Shown: in pieces, positions 35,078-46,257 of the stretch
Position numbering within the stretch: the stretch's first letter is position 1
Layout of the letters: every line of letters starts with the position of its first letter
From: Aotearoamyces nothofagi
Taxonomy: Eukaryota; Ascomycota; Leotiomycetes; Leotiales; Tympanidaceae
Length of the DNA: 64,000 bases
NCBI GenBank assembly: GCA_015345905.1
Contig: JADDTR010000036.1
Span: 63,219-127,218, forward strand
Reading direction: 5' to 3'
The notes under the pieces: generated by a model
The model's database searches: none
Told to the model about the DNA's origin: nothing
Seen by the model: the letters and a program-made list of their open reading frames with translations, nothing else
Made by a program: the position numbers and the translations under genes

Positions 35078-36169
35078 ATGTCCACTAGTACAGCAGCTGT
35101 GGCTAGCTCTGTAAGTCCTCCTACTCAAGCATGGCTTCCCTTGTAACAGTTGGCCTAGAAAGCTACTCTCTACCGCCATTGTGGTGTCTGTGATGGCAAG
35201 CAGAACCTCATCCAATGTGCAGGCTGTAAAGTAATGTACTACTGCTCTGAGGAACACCAAGCAACTAATTTGCCCGAACACAAATCCCAATGTTCCATAG
35301 TCCAGGAATGCCTGGCCGCCTTCAATCGAGAAGAGAGTTCTCTGCAAGCAACACTCGACAATGGCTTCCTCGAAGAGGGCGATCCTTTCATTACAGGAGT
35401 GGGTCGTTTCTTCGCCGAATTGAATTACGCTCGAAGCTATATGAAAGCACGATATCACCTTCTGGTGGAGATTATAAAAGTCAATACCTTTGACGCCATT
35501 GAGCTAGCTCTAGACCACGCGATGGACATGTTCCGTCTATGCCGTGCAGACAACTTGGGTATTCGAAATATTATCCCTCACCTACTACTGCGACTAGGCA
35601 AAGACCAAGAATGCTACGATTTTATCAAATGGTGGGTCACTGCAACTCAAAACGAGCACTACGACTGGCGAGATCTTACACTCCCTTTCCTCAACATGAA
35701 GGATGAAAACGTCTTTGAAGAGATTGGTTATTTAAGCGGAAAATATCTCGACCTGAGTCATATTGTCGCTCTTACTTTGCTGAAGATCAGACTCTATCTA
35801 GCTATTCAAGAAGGGCTCCAAAGCTCAGCCATCCTCCGCGAGAGCGAGTCGCTTCCTCTAGAGATCTTCGATCAGATAGAAGATTCGCTCCTTAGGAGCC
35901 TTCTCGGGGTAAAATGGGATTACATCAGTTTTGATGAGCACTCTGAACTGCTCGGTATCCTACAAAAGCAAGTGAACGAGCTATACGGCGGCGTCAAATT
36001 GGTACATCCGTATTTCTGGCCGTCCCTCGTAGCAGGCCATTATACCAGCGCCACTCCGATGGATTACAGCGCTCCGAGTGAGCAAGAGATGCAGCTTGTT
36101 GTGGATTACTCGTTGGACGCTTGGAGAGAGACCCCCGGAGCTCTCCAGGAAATCGAAGAGCGGCTCTAG
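35078..36169 (+). CDS. MYND-type zinc-finger protein
   Basis: Two exons (35078-35110, 35159-36169) give 347 residues. The first exon encodes only MSTSTAAVASS. The second opens with a MYND finger (about residues 17-54) with the full zinc set: CGVC, IQCAGC, MYYCSEEHQ, then H and C in LPEHKSQC. The rest is a helical domain of about 290 residues with no catalytic signature (blocks such as IRNIIPHLLLRLGKDQECYD, YDWRDLTLPFLNM, LTLLKIRLYLAI). This tail recurs in many ascomycete MYND proteins of unknown role, and no SET domain is present. MYND fingers bind proline-rich partners. The intron uses a TAG acceptor at 35158, because the earlier CAG would bring in a stop. Confidence 0.9.
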
Positions 36170-37628
36170 GGGACAGTCTCACTCCATCTCGCTTGTGAGC
36201 CTCCGGTCGTGATCGAATCTCCCTGAAAGCTTCTAATCCAGCTAAGGTGGACGAGACGGGTTCGGACCTTGAGAGACGCTGTTTCAAGCTGCCAGCAGCT
36301 GACATTTGGTTTTGCTGCACATGCTATACCTTTTCTCTTTCAAACCATGTCTTGATGAGCTTTCTCTACTGGCAGAATGTGGGATTTTAATCGAAACTAC
36401 TTGAAACTGTAGCAAGGGGAGGTCTGCTTGCAAAAAAGCCTCGATGTTGTTATTTAATAGTGAAAGGAGAGTAGCCCTAGAGAACTACCTCTGAGGAGGT
36501 TTAAATTCTATGGTCCAGAGGTATATAATGGCTGAAAGAACTCTCTGAATGAGGGATGGGAAGGTTAAGGATATATAGATGTAGGAAGTATCGACTGCTT
36601 AACTTGACATTGATAGATAGTTTACTGTTTATTATAACTATTCTTGATATCAGAAGCATCATTAAACGGTTTCAGCGTAAATGAAGTTTTATATTCTACT
36701 ATCAGTCTATAAGACATTAAATTAACCGATGTATTAACTATTAGATTATTTATTGATATATAAGTGACCCGTGACTTCTACAAGCCAGTACCTTCTGTAC
36801 AAAGGTCCGCGAGTTATACGTCTTTACATCTTCGGGATTATTGATGTGTAAAAATGAAATAGGAGCAGTAGAAGGTATGATGGCGAAGAGTTACATTTGC
36901 TGTATAATGTACCAGTGGCTGTGTCTCAGTGCTATGCAGGTGTTCGTTGGTTTGTTGCCCATTTACAGATGCAAATCACGTGATTATAATTTGATGCCTG
37001 AGGCATAAATTTCCTCGTCGACATAAATCCCATTAGAGGTATTAGAAGGTCTTCGATATACATGCGTTGCATTGCTATGGGCTTTGGAAGATATCGAGTC
37101 CGAAGGAGAGAACAAGATCTGATTAGACGTTAGAAGTTCCTACGACACTCCGAGGACCCTAACAGACGCGTCGCGTAACCCATGAATCTCGGCTGATGCA
37201 TTTACCTCTTCCAGCCTAGTGGGCATCTATCATCCATGACAATGATGAAGCATTGTTCCTAGCTGAAGCTGCGGTTCCTGATGCATCGTATGTCGCCCAG
37301 AATTAAACTCGTCGAGCTGGTGGAATGCTGCACAACGCAGAAAAGTCCAGCTGGGCGTGAACGGTAAGTTGTATTTCCTCAGGTCGATTTCGTGGTTTGC
37401 GTCGGGTTTTCCAGAACCGCAGCTTCTGCTTGCAGCCTAGCTTCCGTCATTTCACAAACGGATGTTGTGAGCGCCCGGCGCCGGCGCCTCCCAAAAAGTC
37501 CAGGTGTAGGTGCTCTTCTTTGTTTATCTCCTGGACTTCTGAACACCACCAACTTGATCAGCTTCATCGAACAGAGAAGCAATCCCTCTTACCACCGACA
37601 GTCTGCCATATCGAAACAAGCAGGAAAG
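36170..37628. other. Intergenic, upstream of beta-tubulin
   Basis: About 1.46 kb, AT-rich from 36590 to 36780, with no supportable coding frame. The last 250 bases form the beta-tubulin leader region. Confidence 0.4.
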
Positions 37629-39390
37629 ATGCGCGAAATCGTATGTTGTCCCACATTCCTTGGCGGCCCTCCCCCCATCTTTGAGGACGCCAAACTGAGA
37701 TTATCGGAGCGCTCTCGTGCTGACTTGGGGCTCGAATAGATTCACATCCAGACGGGCCAGTGTGGTAACCAGGTGGGGTCTGCGTTTTGGCAGACCATCT
37801 CCAAGGAGCACGGACTTGATGCCTCTGGCGCGTAAGAATGCCATTCCGAGCTGACTCTCCCGCCCAGCTCTTGTCTTCTGACTCCTCGCAGATACCAGGG
37901 CACGTCCGACCTCCAGCGCGACCGCCTGAGTGTCTACTTCAACGAGGTGAGTTCAATGTGCATGGTGCGCGAAGAGCTCGAGTGATTTCTGACTTGCGCG
38001 ATTATTAGGCTTCTGGCAACAAGCATGTCCCGCGTGCGATCTTGGTGGATTTGGAGCCGGGAACTATGGATGCCATTCGTGCGGGCCCATTCGGAAATCT
38101 CTTCCGTCCCGACAACTTTGTATTTGGGCAGTCTGGCGCCGGTAACAACTGGGCGAAGGGCCATTACACCGAGGGAGCTGAGCTTGTTGACCAAGTCCTT
38201 GATGTTGTTCGTCGCGAAGCCGAAGGCTGTGATTCCCTGCAAGGATTCCAAATCACCCACTCTCTCGGTGGTGGAACTGGCTCAGGAATGGGTACGCTTC
38301 TCATCTCGAAAATTCGTGAAGAGTTCCCCGATCGCATGATGGCCACATTCTCTGTCGTTCCTTCGCCAAAGGTTTCTGATACCGTTGTTGAGCCCTACAA
38401 TGCTACGCTCTCTATTCACCAGCTTGTCGAGAATGCTGATGAGACGTTCTGCATTGATAACGAGGTTTGCAGTGATCTCAGGGTTGTGTCTGAATTATGC
38501 TAATCAGCCTAGGCTCTCCAAGATATCTGCATGCGCACTCTCAAGATCTCCAACCCATCGTACGGAGATCTAAACCATCTCGTATCGGCCGTCATGTCTG
38601 GAATCACCACCTGTCTCCGTTTCCCTGGGCAGCTCAACTCGGATCTCCGTAAACTGGCTGTGAACCTGGTGCCCTTCCCTCGTCTACATTTCTTCATGGT
38701 TGGATTCGCTCCTCTTACGAGCCGCGACTCGAGCTCCTTCCGAGCAGTCACTGTCCCAGAATTGACCCAACAACTCTTCAACCCGAAGAACCTAATGGCC
38801 GCCTCCGACTTCCGTAACGGTCGCTACCTGACCTGTTCTGCCATCTTCCGTGGTAAGGTTTCGATGAAGGAAGTTGAGGACCAGATGCAGAAGGCTCAGA
38901 GCAACAACTCGGCTTACTTTGTTGAATGGATCCCAAATAACGTCCAGACATCTCTTTGCTCTATTCCTCCACGTGGACTCAAGATGTCTGCTACCTTTAT
39001 TGGAAATTCCACTTCTGTCCAAGAGCTTTTCAAGCGTATTGGCGATCAATTCTCTGCCATGTTCAGAAGAAAGGCTTTCTTGCATTGGTACACTGCTGAA
39101 GGTATGTATTTCTGGGCGTAAACCTTATCCTGGCAAATGGAAAATTCCTTGTCACCTCTTGGTTTCGCTTGCTGACAGTAGTGATTTTTAGGTATGGACG
39201 AAATGGAGTTCACTGAGGCTGAATCAAACATGAATGATTTGGTGTCTGAGTACCAGCAATACCAAGAAGCTTCGATCTCAGAAGGCGAGGAAGAATAGTA
39301 CGTTGTCTGACACCAGCCTTTTATCTAATTATCCCACTAACGTAACTCCACAGTGAGGAAGAAGAGCTCCCTGCTGAAGATCAAGAATAG
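37629..39390 (+). CDS. Beta-tubulin
   Basis: Seven exons (37629-37640, 37740-37831, 37892-37946, 38009-38464, 38513-39101, 39192-39297, 39354-39390) give 448 residues. The sequence is beta-tubulin throughout: MREI start (the autoregulatory tetrapeptide), [10 protein letters not shown], the GTP-binding GGGTGSGMG loop, [20 protein letters not shown] and an acidic Glu-rich tail. Phe167 (MMATF), Glu198 and Phe200 (DETFC) are the benzimidazole-sensitive forms. Compared with typical ascomycete beta-tubulins it differs at positions normally fixed, for example CDSLQGF for CDCLQGF, LQDICM for [14 protein letters not shown] for TSRGAHSF and LFNPKNL for MFDPKNM. This suggests a second, divergent paralog rather than the main housekeeping copy. 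The 12-base first exon and several 5' introns are usual for fungal tubulin genes. Confidence 0.96.
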
Positions 39391-40114
39391 TTATTCGAGG
39401 ATCATTGTCCTTGTGGAAATAGGGTAATAAAATGGGACTCGTGCCTTTTCACTTCACGCCGGTAATTGTAATGTGCCGTTTACTGTACTGGGCTAGTTTT
39501 AACTTATTTGGAGAGGATTTGAGAAGTCATGCCCTAGACTTAGATACCACCAGTATTAAATACCAGTGGTTACAATCTACTTTTTCTCAGTCCCGAGCTT
39601 GAACTCGTTGGCATATATTGCCAAGGAGTAGTAGATATAACGGGAAGGTTCGTTAAATTGCAAAGTAGCTTTGAACTGATAAATATCCTTCTATCAGTTG
39701 TCGGTAAGATAGTTGTTGGAACCTATTCGACTGGGGTCGTGTAGGCTACTGCTAGGACTACTTTTCTCTGCTCCATCACGTTTGTCTGCAAATGCCTTCA
39801 CTTTTGCATACAGTCGTCGATGCGGCACTAGATGGATTGTAAGCGAGTTAAGGTATTGCGGGATTGATCCCGCGCTCGGATTCTAGTTACGTTGAGATCA
39901 CACCATGCCTATTAGTCCGTCTATAACTTCGAAAGGTCCTTGTAAGTATACATCATAATCCAATTGTGTCGTAAGAACCATTGCCTATTAAATAAGCTTG
40001 CCAATTTGACTCTTGATATAAATTCAGACGACTGTCGAGAGAAGTTGCCGGGTACCGGCAAGAATTCAAATCACGTTATCACCAGATCAGCTATATTCTT
40101 AATCTAGGGATGCA
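39391..40114. other. Intergenic
   Basis: A 720-base spacer. A small perfect stem (GCGGGAT and ATCCCGC around 39857-39872) is present but no tRNA or other RNA gene could be supported. Confidence 0.4.
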
Positions 40115-41839
40115 ATGGCCACTTATAAAGCATATCCTTGGTGGAAAGATGTCACAGTCTATGAAGTGTGTCCGGCTTCGTTCAAAGACAGTAATGGTGA
40201 CGGGCTGGGAGATCTCAAGGGGATCATCTCTAAGCTTGACTATATCCAATCGCTTGGTGTAGATGTGCTCTGGCTATCACCAATGTACGAATCACCACAA
40301 GTTGATATCGGCTACGATATTTCCAATTATCAGAAGATCCATCCTCCTTATGGCACCATGGAAGACATGGATAACTTGATCAATGCTTGCCACCAACGTG
40401 GCATGAAGATACTCGTTGATCTAGTCATCAACCACTGCTCGACCGAGCACGAATGGTTCAAAGAATCGCGGTCCTCCAGAGACAATCCGAAGCGGGACTG
40501 GTTCTTCTGGAAGCCGCCACGGTATGACGCACAAGGGAATCGCATACCGCCTACGAATTGGCGTTCTATCTATGGTGGGTCGACGTGGGAGTGGGATGAG
40601 AAAACCCAGGAATATTACCTCCACGTCTTCGCCCCCGGCCAGCCGGATCTGAACTGGGAGTCGGCCGAGTTGAGGGAGACGCTGTATGAGGAAGTTGTTG
40701 GATTCTGGCTGAAGAAAGGGGTCGACGGTTTCAGAATCGATTGCGTCTCGATGTTTTCGAAGGATACTACTTTTCCGGATGCGCCGATCGAGGACCCGTC
40801 GTCGGAATACCAGAATGGCTTTAGGTATTTTGTTCATGGTGAGAAGATTCATGCATATGTCAAGGAGCTGCATGCGAAGACGTTTGCAAAGTACGATGTC
40901 ATGACGATCGGCGAGGTCGTCGGTGGAACTCCCAAGCAGTTCCTCGATTATACCAGCGCAAAGGAGAAAGAGGTAGACATGTCGGTGTCCTTTGATACTG
41001 TACGACTAGGATCGTCCTCAAATCCCTGGGAGACGCTGCCATGGGATCTCACAGATTTCAAAACGAGCATCCTAAAAACCTCGACCTTCTTCCGCGGCTC
41101 CGACGGGTGGACGACGCAGTATCTCGAGAGCCACGACCAGCCCCGGAGCCTGACACGATTCGGCAACGACTCTGCGCCGTTCAGATCCGTCAGCGGGAAG
41201 CTGCTGGCTATGCTCCAGGCCTCGCTGACGGGCACGATCCTGCTCTACCAGGGCCAGGAGATCGGCATGAGCAACGCGGGCAAGGCGTGGGCGATCGAGG
41301 ACTACCGGGACTTCTCCGCCCTGAACAATTATCGGATTGTGAAGGAGCAGAGCGGTGGCGACGCGGCTATCATGGCGCGGTTCATGGCCACGCTGGCGCT
41401 CATGGGCCGTGATAACTCGCGCACACCGATGCAGTGGGACGCGACCTCGAACGCGGGCTTCACTTCTGGGAGCGAGACGTGGATCAGGGTCAACGAGAAC
41501 TACGCCGACGTAAACGTCGCAGCGCAGATCGGCGATCCGGAATCCCTGCTGTCGTTCTGGAAGGAGATGCTGGTGCTGAGGAAGCAATACAAGGACTGCC
41601 TCATCCATGGCGACATGCAGGTTTACGAAATCGAGAACAAGGAGACGTTTGTCTTTGCGAAGATCGCGCCTGGGCGGAGGGCGGTTGTGGGTTTGAATTT
41701 TACGGGGAAGGACGTGGTGTTTCGGAGGCCGCTGGAGGGGAGGTATAGGTTGTTGATGTCGAATTATAGGGGGGGTGGGGATGATGGGGGTTTGAGGCCT
41801 TATGAGGGGAGGATATATCTCGTAGAGCCACTGTTTTAA
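40115..41839 (+). CDS. GH13 alpha-glucosidase (maltase/isomaltase type)
   Basis: An intronless gene of 574 residues with no signal peptide, so intracellular, as for fungal maltases. GH13 motifs in order: WWKDVTVYEVCPASFKDSN at the start, VDVLWLSP, DLVINHCS (motif I), GFRIDC with nucleophile Asp209 (motif II), TIGEVVG with acid/base Glu267 (motif III) and ESHDQPR (motif IV). Then LLYQGQEIGM and SRTPMQWD, typical of oligo-1,6-glucosidase/alpha-glucosidase. Length fits the family (560-600). The enzyme should hydrolyse maltose- or isomaltose-type sugars; exact linkage preference is not decided here. The chosen ATG at 40115 is the second of two close ATGs; the first (40110) is out of frame. The 3' part is more GC-rich than the 5' part. 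Confidence 0.95.
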   Translation: MATYKAYPWWKDVTVYEVCPASFKDSNGDGLGDLKGIISKLDYIQSLGVDVLWLSPMYESPQVDIGYDISNYQKIHPPYGTMEDMDNLINACHQRGMKILVDLVINHCSTEHEWFKESRSSRDNPKRDWFFWKPPRYDAQGNRIPPTNWRSIYGGSTWEWDEKTQEYYLHVFAPGQPDLNWESAELRETLYEEVVGFWLKKGVDGFRIDCVSMFSKDTTFPDAPIEDPSSEYQNGFRYFVHGEKIHAYVKELHAKTFAKYDVMTIGEVVGGTPKQFLDYTSAKEKEVDMSVSFDTVRLGSSSNPWETLPWDLTDFKTSILKTSTFFRGSDGWTTQYLESHDQPRSLTRFGNDSAPFRSVSGKLLAMLQASLTGTILLYQGQEIGMSNAGKAWAIEDYRDFSALNNYRIVKEQSGGDAAIMARFMATLALMGRDNSRTPMQWDATSNAGFTSGSETWIRVNENYADVNVAAQIGDPESLLSFWKEMLVLRKQYKDCLIHGDMQVYEIENKETFVFAKIAPGRRAVVGLNFTGKDVVFRRPLEGRYRLLMSNYRGGGDDGGLRPYEGRIYLVEPLF

Positions 41840-42064
41840 ATATCCAACAAGTATAAATATTGTAGTAAGATAGAGCAAAGCAGAGTAATCGGATAAATAG
41901 TATCGATCTACCAAATAAATCTGCCGAAAATACATCGAGTATTCTGATCTCTTGTATATGAGATTAAAGATAGTTACTTGCATTCTTTTAATTGCATTCT
42001 TGTGTTTCCAGACTTGTTAAGAGGACCTATCATGAGAGAAGCTGTGAAACATACACCGATGCTT

Positions 42065-42837
42065 CTACCCTGCAATGCCGAAATATTGATCGGTATCAAG
42101 CGTATAAAAGCATTTGCAAATGCTGGGAGCTCCCTTGTTAGTTTGGCCATCGCCCTTGACGTCCTCGTTGGCGTCGTAGACGTGCACAGACATCTTCCCC
42201 TGGGCACAGGTGTAGACGGTGCAGTGAGCTGGATAGGTGGTCCCGCTACCGCCGGGGCCGTCAAAGAGGAGAGTACTCTGCCAGTATTTCCAGGCGTAGA
42301 CCTCGGCTGTTGAGAGTGCAGTCAGCTAATGTGCGTAGGCTGAGTAGCCCGACGTCGATACTTACTGCCGTCCATACGGTTCCAGTGGCCTATCCTATTA
42401 GTCAGGCCGCCTGATTCATAATTGACGGTCGGACCGAGGCTAGAGAGGAATGGCCAGTAGCATCAGCATGTTGCAGTATATTGGGGAACGGATAGGAGAG
42501 ATCAAGACGCTCCGCCTCGCTGCACTTACTACATGCAATTGATACCCTTTGCATTGCAAATCGGGGGGATGTAGTTTGCTGGCCAGACCTGAGCGCTAGC
42601 GAGGCTGCTCGCAGCATCATCTAGCAGGGCAGCATCGATTTCGGGCTCGGCGTCAGGGGCGTCGTTGCCTGTGGGGCATGGGGTGCACGGGGGAACAGCT
42701 CGGCCAGAGAGGATTTCTAGCTGGATATCCGCCTCGGTGAAGACTTCCCCGCGGCGGCTGACACCGTCGTCTGGAAGGGCAGCGGCCTCGATGCTGGCTG
42801 CGGCGGCGAGGCTGAGCGCGATGTACTTGAAGTGCAT
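42065..42837 (-). CDS. Secreted cysteine-rich protein
   Basis: Three exons (42837-42530, 42439-42366, 42306-42065) give 207 residues. The first 20 residues (MHFKYIALSLAAAASIEAAA) form a clear signal peptide, and a dibasic Arg-Arg at about residue 28-29 could be a Kex2 site. The mature chain has eight Cys (CTPC, PIC, INC, AHC, YTC, and SICKC), an even number fit for disulfides, with a Trp/Tyr-rich middle (VYAWKYWQ). I recognise no enzyme family. Size, secretion and Cys content fit an effector or an extracellular binding protein, which is inference. Introns have GTAAGT donors. It is followed upstream by a repeat-bearing spacer. Confidence 0.78.
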
Positions 42838-42993
42838 GGTTGTTGTCTTGGATAAATTTGAAGTAGGTAAATTTGAAGTAGAAGGAGATGTTTTAGGGAA
42901 GCAGAAGGTGCTGTTGACGAGACCTCTTATCTTACAGCTGTGGAAGTGGTGAAGCTATTATCTTATATAGGATGACGACTATCTAGTCCAACA

Positions 42994-43210
42994 AGACAAT
43001 ATCTATCGGACAGCGTTATTCGATACGAGCATCACGAGCTAAAAAGATAGCATCTATCGAAAAAGATAATATCTACCAATTCGCCGTTCTTCTATACGAG
43101 TATTCAAACTGAAGAGATGATATCTGCCGGACACCGGCATTCTATACGAGCATGGAAACCAAAAAGATAAACCCTATCGGACACCGGTATTCTATACAAG
43201 AATCAAAAGT
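42994..43210. repeat. Degenerate tandem repeat, unit about 50 bases
   Basis: About four diverged copies of a unit built from AGATAATATCTATCGG, ACACCGGTATTC, TATACGAGCAT and an A-rich end. Units begin near 42994, 43065, 43113 and 43165; a short partial copy lies at about 43045-43064. Units three and four agree best. Confidence 0.7.
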
Positions 43211-43336
43211 GTTCAAGAAAAAGAGTTAAGACTTACTACTTGTAGATAAATAATAGGGCCGAATCAGATTATAAAGATTCTTATAATCCGGTACTTCTAT
43301 TCACAGCAGTAACAAACGGCCGATAAATCGCGGTCC

Positions 43337-43388
43337 GCGGTCCAACAAAGCCCGTTGAGACTTACCGTTGCCGACGCGGGGCTGGCGG
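43337..43388. repeat. Direct repeat, copy 1 (52 bases)
   Basis: GCGGTCCAACAAAGCCCG onward to GCTGGCGG recurs at 43505-43556 in the same orientation with a few substitutions. The copies start 168 bases apart. Confidence 0.85.
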
Positions 43389-43504
43389 TTGGTTTTACAG
43401 AAATCTTCAGACGTAGTAGTCGTATAACACGCTTCCAACGTTACCTTCTGTATCCAGGAGGTCTGCAAATGCTGCAATTGTATCAAGCTCATTGCGAAGT
43501 GGGA

Positions 43505-43556
43505 GCGGTCCAACAAAGCCCGTTGAGACCTACTATTGCCGACGCGGGCCTGGCGG
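43505..43556. repeat. Direct repeat, copy 2 (52 bases)
   Basis: Second copy of the element at 43337-43388, about 90 percent identical by eye. No coding sequence between the copies is recognised. Confidence 0.85.
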
Positions 43557-44459
43557 GAGCTTGAGCAAGTCTCGTGGAGTAGAGATGGGGCGTTTAGACA
43601 TGCAACGGGTAGATATATGCATATTAGGATACATATATGTATATGTCATGAATGAAAGCTTCTGGTATGGTTGATAGGTTGCGGACTGAATTCGGTCAAT
43701 TTCGTCCGAAGCCAATTCGGTCACGTGATAAGTAAAAGGCGTCGCCTACCCCGAAACTCGAACTCCACTCGGTTCAGGCCCTTTGAAGTACACCGACGCA
43801 CGTTAAATGTCACGTGCAGGTCTCTCGGGGGGGGTTTTCAGAATTCTTCGTAGACTGCGCCTCAGTTGCTGCCCCGGAGTCGCGTTGCATCAGACTTTCT
43901 TGCCCCGTCAACATCCCAATCGCTGTCCTTTGTCGTTTATATGGCGGGGACGACGATTCCGGCCCCCAGATTCTGGATCCTCTGGATTCTCGGTATCGTT
44001 TAGGTAGGGAGCCAAAAGCTTGTTCTCGTTTAAGCTTGATGATCATTCCTACAACCATCTCCACATCCCCTGACGGAGCTCTTTTCTGAATTCCTGAAAT
44101 CCCGTCAGCATCTGGCGATGTGGTATTGGGTGCAGCAGGTCTGCGGAAGACGACCATAGTCGGGGTTTCCCAGCGCAGCTGGACATGGATGCAGCTACTG
44201 CCTTATCAGGGACTGCATGGTGAGTGTCTCGGCCGTATGTGTGCTTGCCCGTTGGAAGGGGAAGTATAAGTATACTACTGATGCGCTGTGGAGAGTCGTA
44301 AGATTATCTCCGTCTTCTTCTACTCTCTCATCATCTCTCTGCCCTTGCCCCTACAAATATCTTTCAGATATAGATCTCTCGTTTTACATCGCCTTTCATC
44401 TTATTGTCTCCGGCCTATACATCCATCTCCATCCAACCACGAACTTATAGCCGCCAGCA

Positions 44460-46257
44460 ATGGCCGACAAAATCATTGGATTCGCAGTCACAGGAGTCGC
44501 TGCTGGCATTGGCCTCGCCTCCGAGAGCCTCCACGCATACAAAGCCAATAAGCGTAACAAACACCGAGGGGAAATGGTTGAAGATGCAAGCAGCTCTGCC
44601 TCGCCCCGAGAACTTTCTCCGAGCGCTTCACCTCGTGAAGACGACCAAGAAGAATGGGATCTCGACGAAGCCCAAGATAGTCTCACGCCTACAGAACCGG
44701 AAGCGCAGAGTGAAACACGCGACATCACAGTAGTCGTCGTTCAATTCATCAACAAATACCCAGTTCCGAACTTCAATGGTCCCAGTCCTGGTATCGCATT
44801 GCCAGTGATCCTCCCACAACGCAGACCAAAAGATCGAGCACGTGGCTTCATCAGAGCATATGCGCCCGTCCTTGCAGAATGTGGAATCGGCCAGCCGATG
44901 TTTCTTGACTTTCTCGAGACCTTCAACCAGGCGAGCATGGCATCGCCTTGGATCAATGCTATCAACCTGGCCGGGATAGCGGGGTTTTTCGTCTCGCCTG
45001 TGATTTCTCTCGTTATTACTGTGGCGATTCAGATAACGATCAAGATTGCTAAGGAGGTACACAGTCGAGCAAGGTCTGTTTTATGCAAGACAAATCATTT
45101 TTAAAGTCTTGTTGACTCCTTTTCAGAACTAACACCTTCCTCGACAAAATCAATGACGAATGCTTCCGTCCACGCGGTCTCTACTGCCTCGTCCTAACCT
45201 GGAACCCCGAATCCTCTAAAACGTATTCCAGAATCGATCTCACGTCGACAATCGCCTCGAAAACTGAAGCAAGCACTGGCACCGCCAAAATCACCAATAA
45301 ATTCCACACCTCGAGTGGCAACACCTATGGTGATTTCGAATTCCCCGAAGCCGCACCGCTTGTTTTTCCGGCTCTTGATAACTTGGCTGATCAAACTGCA
45401 GAGGAGGCGGTCGGGAAGAGGACGAAGTTGAAGAAGAGCAAGGCGTTTGCTAGTGATTATATGGATCGGAGAGCTAGAGCCAAATACGTACGCTTTTTAT
45501 TATAGTATTGAATCTTTATCCGCCCCAAGAGTCTTTTTCTTTCTTTCTTTGTACCTTTATATCACTGCTAATAAGGATGATTCCGTAGGCGGCAGAGCAC
45601 CCAGAAAGCTTCCTAGCAAAAGGGCCCAAGGACAAATTCACGTCGAGATATGCCGATCCGAATCATCCAGCGAATAGCGGACATATCGTATCGTTGCTTA
45701 CAGGAGGATATATTAATCCACCATCAATTGGAAGTGGCCAAGGATTTGGTGTTGGCCTCGGTGGCGGTCTTGGAGGAAGAGGCGTAAATGCCCGCGGAGG
45801 AGGTCTCAGCGCTCTCCTAGGCGGCAACTCCAATCTCAACCGAGGCCTAGGAAGAAACAACAACGCCTCCGACGAAAAAGACAAAATATATCCACAAGCC
45901 CAAAATCAGCTAGGCCAAGGGCGTGGACTGGGTAGCGGTGGCCTTGGAGGGCTACAAAACGGCGCCGGGCTTGGGGGGTTAATTGATCTCCAATCCGTCC
46001 TCGGCACCGGCCTTGGCGGACTCGGGAATGGCATCAAGAAGATCCTTGGGAAGGCAAGTTGTTCCGCCGCTCCGCCACGTGTGCAGGGGTCGGGAAGCGG
46101 GTATCCATGAAATAAGAGTGCTAATATGTTTTAGAATGTTCTTTATATGATGGTTGTTAATATGCCATCGGCGGAACAGATGTCTGTGGCTATGGGCGCG
46201 GCGGATCGAGTTGACGATTTGAATACTGCGATGGAGCAGGATTGGAGAGGGGATTAG
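44460..46257 (+). CDS. Unnamed fungal family protein, copy B
   Basis: Four exons (44460-45073, 45127-45487, 45589-46053, 46135-46257) give 520 residues. Blocks match the gene at 23473-24930 in order: Gly-spaced hydrophobic N-terminus (IIGFAVTGVAAGIGLA), acidic EEWDLDEAQ, LPVILPQRRPKDRARGF then IRAYAPVLAECGI, a hydrophobic middle (INLAGIAGFFVSPVISLVIT), NTFLDKINDECFRPRGL, FPEAAPLVFPALDNL, YMDRRARAKY, RYADPN, LLTGGYI, and NVLYMMVVNMPSAEQM. A Gly/Leu/Asn-rich linker of about 100 residues in the third exon is much longer than in copy A. The last intron begins with GCAAGT, a GC-AG type, supported because copy A reads through exactly this junction. Function unknown. The Gly-rich hydrophobic N-terminus and middle suggest membrane association. 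Confidence 0.85.

Larger units (their letters stand above)
42838..44459. other. Repeat-bearing intergenic region
   Basis: About 1.6 kb between divergent genes. It contains a degenerate tandem array (42994-43210), a 52-base direct repeat (43337 and 43505) and otherwise no supportable coding frame. The final 200 bases form the leader of the next gene. Confidence 0.5.

Noticed and set aside
39850-39900. Possible tRNA from a GCGGGAT/ATCCCGC stem
   Set aside because: No D-arm, anticodon arm or T-loop consensus can be fitted around it.
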